Shown in pieces: positions 6,413-7,792 of a stretch of 7,792 nt of DNA. Under the pieces are notes generated by a model that worked only from the letters and a program-made list of their open reading frames with translations, was not told the origin of the DNA and did no database searches. The stretch is from positions 1 to 7,792 of the forward strand of contig JAQTRB010000059.1 of NCBI GenBank assembly GCA_028712015.1, written 5' to 3'. Within the stretch, counting starts at the first letter, position 1. Each line of letters starts with the position of its first letter. The position numbers were made by a program, and so were the translations under genes. The stretch comes from Syntrophales bacterium. Lineage in GTDB: Bacteria > Desulfobacterota > Syntrophia > Syntrophales > UBA5619.

Positions 6413-7393
6413 CTACCTATCACCGATGCGTTTCCGGGCGGAACACATGATTCCGGCGATCAGTTCCCGATAGGGCATTCCGGCAAGCTCGCAGAGGATC
6501 GGCAGATCGGAGTGTCCCGGCCTAAGCCCCGCCAGCGGATTCACCTCGATGAAGTTCGGCGTTCCGTTCGCGTCGGCGCGCAGGTCGATCCGTCCCCCGT
6601 CGCGGCAGCCGAGGCCGCGCCAGGCGGCCAGCGCCGTTTCCAAGGCCGCCCGGGCCGGAACATCATCGGCCAGACGATATTCGATCCGCTCGTGCCAGTC
6701 CTCTTTGTTTGCGTAAGAATAGACCTCTTTCTCCGCCTTTTCGGTGAGATGGACCTCCATCACCGCGGGGACGAAGGCCTCCCTGCCGGTTCCGATGATT
6801 CCAACGGTGAATTCCCGCCCCGGGAGGAAGGTTTCGACCAGTACAGGCTGCCGAAAATCGGCCAGCAACTTCCGGCAGATGCGGCCGAGTTCCGCAGGAT
6901 CCCCGATCTTCGAGGCCGCGGTGACCCCCTTCCCCGTTCCCTCCGCGACCGGTTTGGCGAACAGCGGAAAGGGCAGTTTCACCGCTGCGATCTCCTCCGG
7001 CGTCTCGACGACCGCGAAATCGGGAGTCGGGATGCCGAGGTCGCGGATCACGCGCTTCGTCATCCCCTTGTGGAGGGTCAGCGACAACACCAGCGGATCG
7101 GAAAAAACGTAGGGGATCTCCCAGGCGTCCAGCAGCGCCGGGATCTGCGCCTCGCGGCCAAAACCCCGGAGTCCCTCGGCGATGTTGAAGACGAGGTCCC
7201 ACCGGTCGCCCGCGACGAGACGCCGGACCAGCGCGCGGATGTGGCCGATCCGGTCCGTTTCGTAACCGAGCGCTCGCAACGCGTCGTCGATTGCGGCGAT
7301 TGTCAGCGGATGATCGAATTCCGCCGTTTCTTCCTCGCCATACCCCTCGGCCAGATAATCATCGCGCAGATCGTATGTGATGCCGACCTTCAC
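6413..7393 (-). CDS. D-alanine-D-alanine ligase-like ATP-grasp enzyme
   Basis: A 326-residue protein of normal Ddl-family length. The start is GTG 7393-7391, with TGAGGG (complement of 7401-7406) seven bases upstream. FNIAEGLRGFGREAQIP (69-85) matches the N-terminal substrate domain. PLFAKPVAEGTGKGV (143-157) is the ATP-binding strand and glycine-rich loop. VETFLPGREFTVGI (176-189) is the central ATP-grasp block. DGGRIDLR with Asp270, and FIEVNPLAGL with Glu283 and Asn285, supply the Mg2+ ligands; the last block is followed by RPGHSDLP (291-298). It should form an amide from a carboxylate and an amine at the expense of ATP. True cell-wall Ddl function is not assured: the genomic setting (after kamA, before a second ATP-grasp gene) is not the usual mur/fts cluster. 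It begins 81 bases after the kamA stop, with a palindrome between. Confidence 0.9.
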   Translation of the reverse strand: MKVGITYDLRDDYLAEGYGEEETAEFDHPLTIAAIDDALRALGYETDRIGHIRALVRRLVAGDRWDLVFNIAEGLRGFGREAQIPALLDAWEIPYVFSDPLVLSLTLHKGMTKRVIRDLGIPTPDFAVVETPEEIAAVKLPFPLFAKPVAEGTGKGVTAASKIGDPAELGRICRKLLADFRQPVLVETFLPGREFTVGIIGTGREAFVPAVMEVHLTEKAEKEVYSYANKEDWHERIEYRLADDVPARAALETALAAWRGLGCRDGGRIDLRADANGTPNFIEVNPLAGLRPGHSDLPILCELAGMPYRELIAGIMCSARKRIGDR

Positions 7394-7414
7394 GGCCGTA
7401 CCCTCATTTTAAAT

Positions 7415-7468
7415 AGGGACAGCGCCCCATTTGTTTTCCCGTATCGGTTTTAATAGGGCGCTGTCCCT
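7415..7468. repeat. REP-like palindrome, right copy (perfect 13-bp arms)
   Basis: AGGGACAGCGCCC (7415-7427) and GGGCGCTGTCCCT (7456-7468) are perfect reverse complements separated by 28 bases. The stem can add three further pairs (7429-7431 with 7452-7454) after one mismatch. A small inner stem, CCG/CGG (7439-7441 and 7445-7447), sits at the tip. The left arm plus TTTGTTT matches the copy at 2729-2750. It fills most of the gap between kamA and the first ligase. As RNA it could form a strong hairpin, but it is not followed by a clear U-tract on the minus strand, so it is not a textbook terminator. Confidence 0.8.
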
Positions 7469-7474
7469 GATTAT

Positions 7475-7792
7475 TTAATGGATGAGTCCTTCCGCGGGCG
7501 GGCCGTCCGGATAGCGGAAAACCTTTCCTTCGTAGTTTCGAAGCAGCAGGTCGCCCTCCTCCCGTCCTTCGACATATTCCGGCAGGAGCGGAATCTTCCC
7601 GCCGCCGCCCGGGGCGTCGATGACGTAAGTCGGCACCGCGTAGCCGGTCGTGAAGCCTCGGAGGCCCCGGATCACCTCCAGCCCCTTCGCGACCAAAGTC
7701 CGGAAATGGGAGGAGCCGGGAATCGGGTCGCACTGGTAGAGGTAATAGGGTTTGACACGGATCTTCAATAAGCCGTGGACAAGGCGCCTCAT
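7475..7792 (-). CDS. kamA: lysine 2,3-aminomutase (KamA/AblA type), C-terminal fragment (5' end outside window)
   Basis: The last 105 residues of a radical SAM aminomutase; the frame is open at the right edge, so the methionine at 7792 is internal. VKPYYLYQCD (about 13-22), GLRGFTTGYAVPTYVIDAPGG-type core (43-63) and PGGGGKIP (61-68) are near-diagnostic of the KamA family. Lys66 in PGGGGK corresponds to the PLP-binding lysine (Lys337 in the Clostridium enzyme). Asp22 and Asp59 fall at exactly the spacing of Asp293 and Asp330, which bind the lysine epsilon-amino group; glutamate 2,3-aminomutase has Lys and Asn there. The product should therefore be beta-lysine. The radical SAM CxxxCxxC motif would be off the window. 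It is probably the first visible gene of the minus-strand cluster. EF-P-modifying EpmB is a less likely alternative, since no epmA is seen nearby. Confidence 0.92.
   Translation of the reverse strand: MRRLVHGLLKIRVKPYYLYQCDPIPGSSHFRTLVAKGLEVIRGLRGFTTGYAVPTYVIDAPGGGGKIPLLPEYVEGREEGDLLLRNYEGKVFRYPDGPPAEGLIH

Noticed and set aside
6512..7453. Long plus-strand open frame opposite the first ATP-grasp gene.
   Set aside because: The opposite strand has complete ATP-grasp motifs; this frame is Arg-rich with no motifs and is explained by high-GC codon shadowing.
7475..7792. EpmB (EF-P lysine aminomutase) as identity of the aminomutase fragment.
   Set aside because: No epmA or efp gene is nearby and the long C-terminal KamA tail with PGGGGKIP fits the free-lysine enzyme better; a full-length comparison would settle it.
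1..7792. CRISPR array, tRNA, rRNA, insertion-sequence transposase or phage genes.
   Set aside because: No regularly spaced direct repeats, no tRNA-like cloverleaf noticed in the gaps, and every long frame with real protein character is accounted for by the listed genes.

Overview
The window is GC-rich and densely coded, and the gene content and style suggest an anaerobic, syntrophic or sulfate-reducing-type deltaproteobacterium (Desulfobacterota, possibly Syntrophales). Pointers are a DUF362/ferredoxin protein, a CcdA-TlpA thiol-redox pair, a lysine 2,3-aminomutase, and short dispersed palindromes of the REP/RAYT style. The taxonomic call is inference from gene content only; there is no rRNA or tRNA in the window.

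Left half, plus strand (1-4183): the 3' end of an ABHD18-like alpha/beta hydrolase; a DUF362 protein with two C-terminal [4Fe-4S] motifs; a 99-base gap; a CcdA/DsbD-type membrane thiol transporter followed 11 bases later by an exported TlpA-type thioredoxin; a degenerate palindromic repeat; an MTH1187-family thiamine-binding protein; and an AI-2E/PerM-family membrane protein.

Right half, minus strand (7792 down to 4178): the 3' end of a lysine 2,3-aminomutase (kamA/ablA type); a perfect 13-bp-arm palindrome; two different D-Ala-D-Ala-ligase-like ATP-grasp enzymes in tandem; a small DUF486 membrane protein; and a GNAT acetyltransferase. The last three genes overlap at their ends by 7-8 bases, so they are very probably translationally coupled. 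The two halves converge on a shared TCATGA palindrome that supplies both stop codons.

The most interesting part is the minus-strand cluster. The aminomutase fragment keeps both aspartates that select lysine in characterised lysine 2,3-aminomutase, so beta-lysine is the likely product. Two carboxylate-amine ligases, a small membrane protein and an acetyltransferase follow. This reads as an uncharacterised beta-lysine conjugation or acetylation pathway (inference). The second ligase carries two long, low-complexity insertions rich in inverted repeats.
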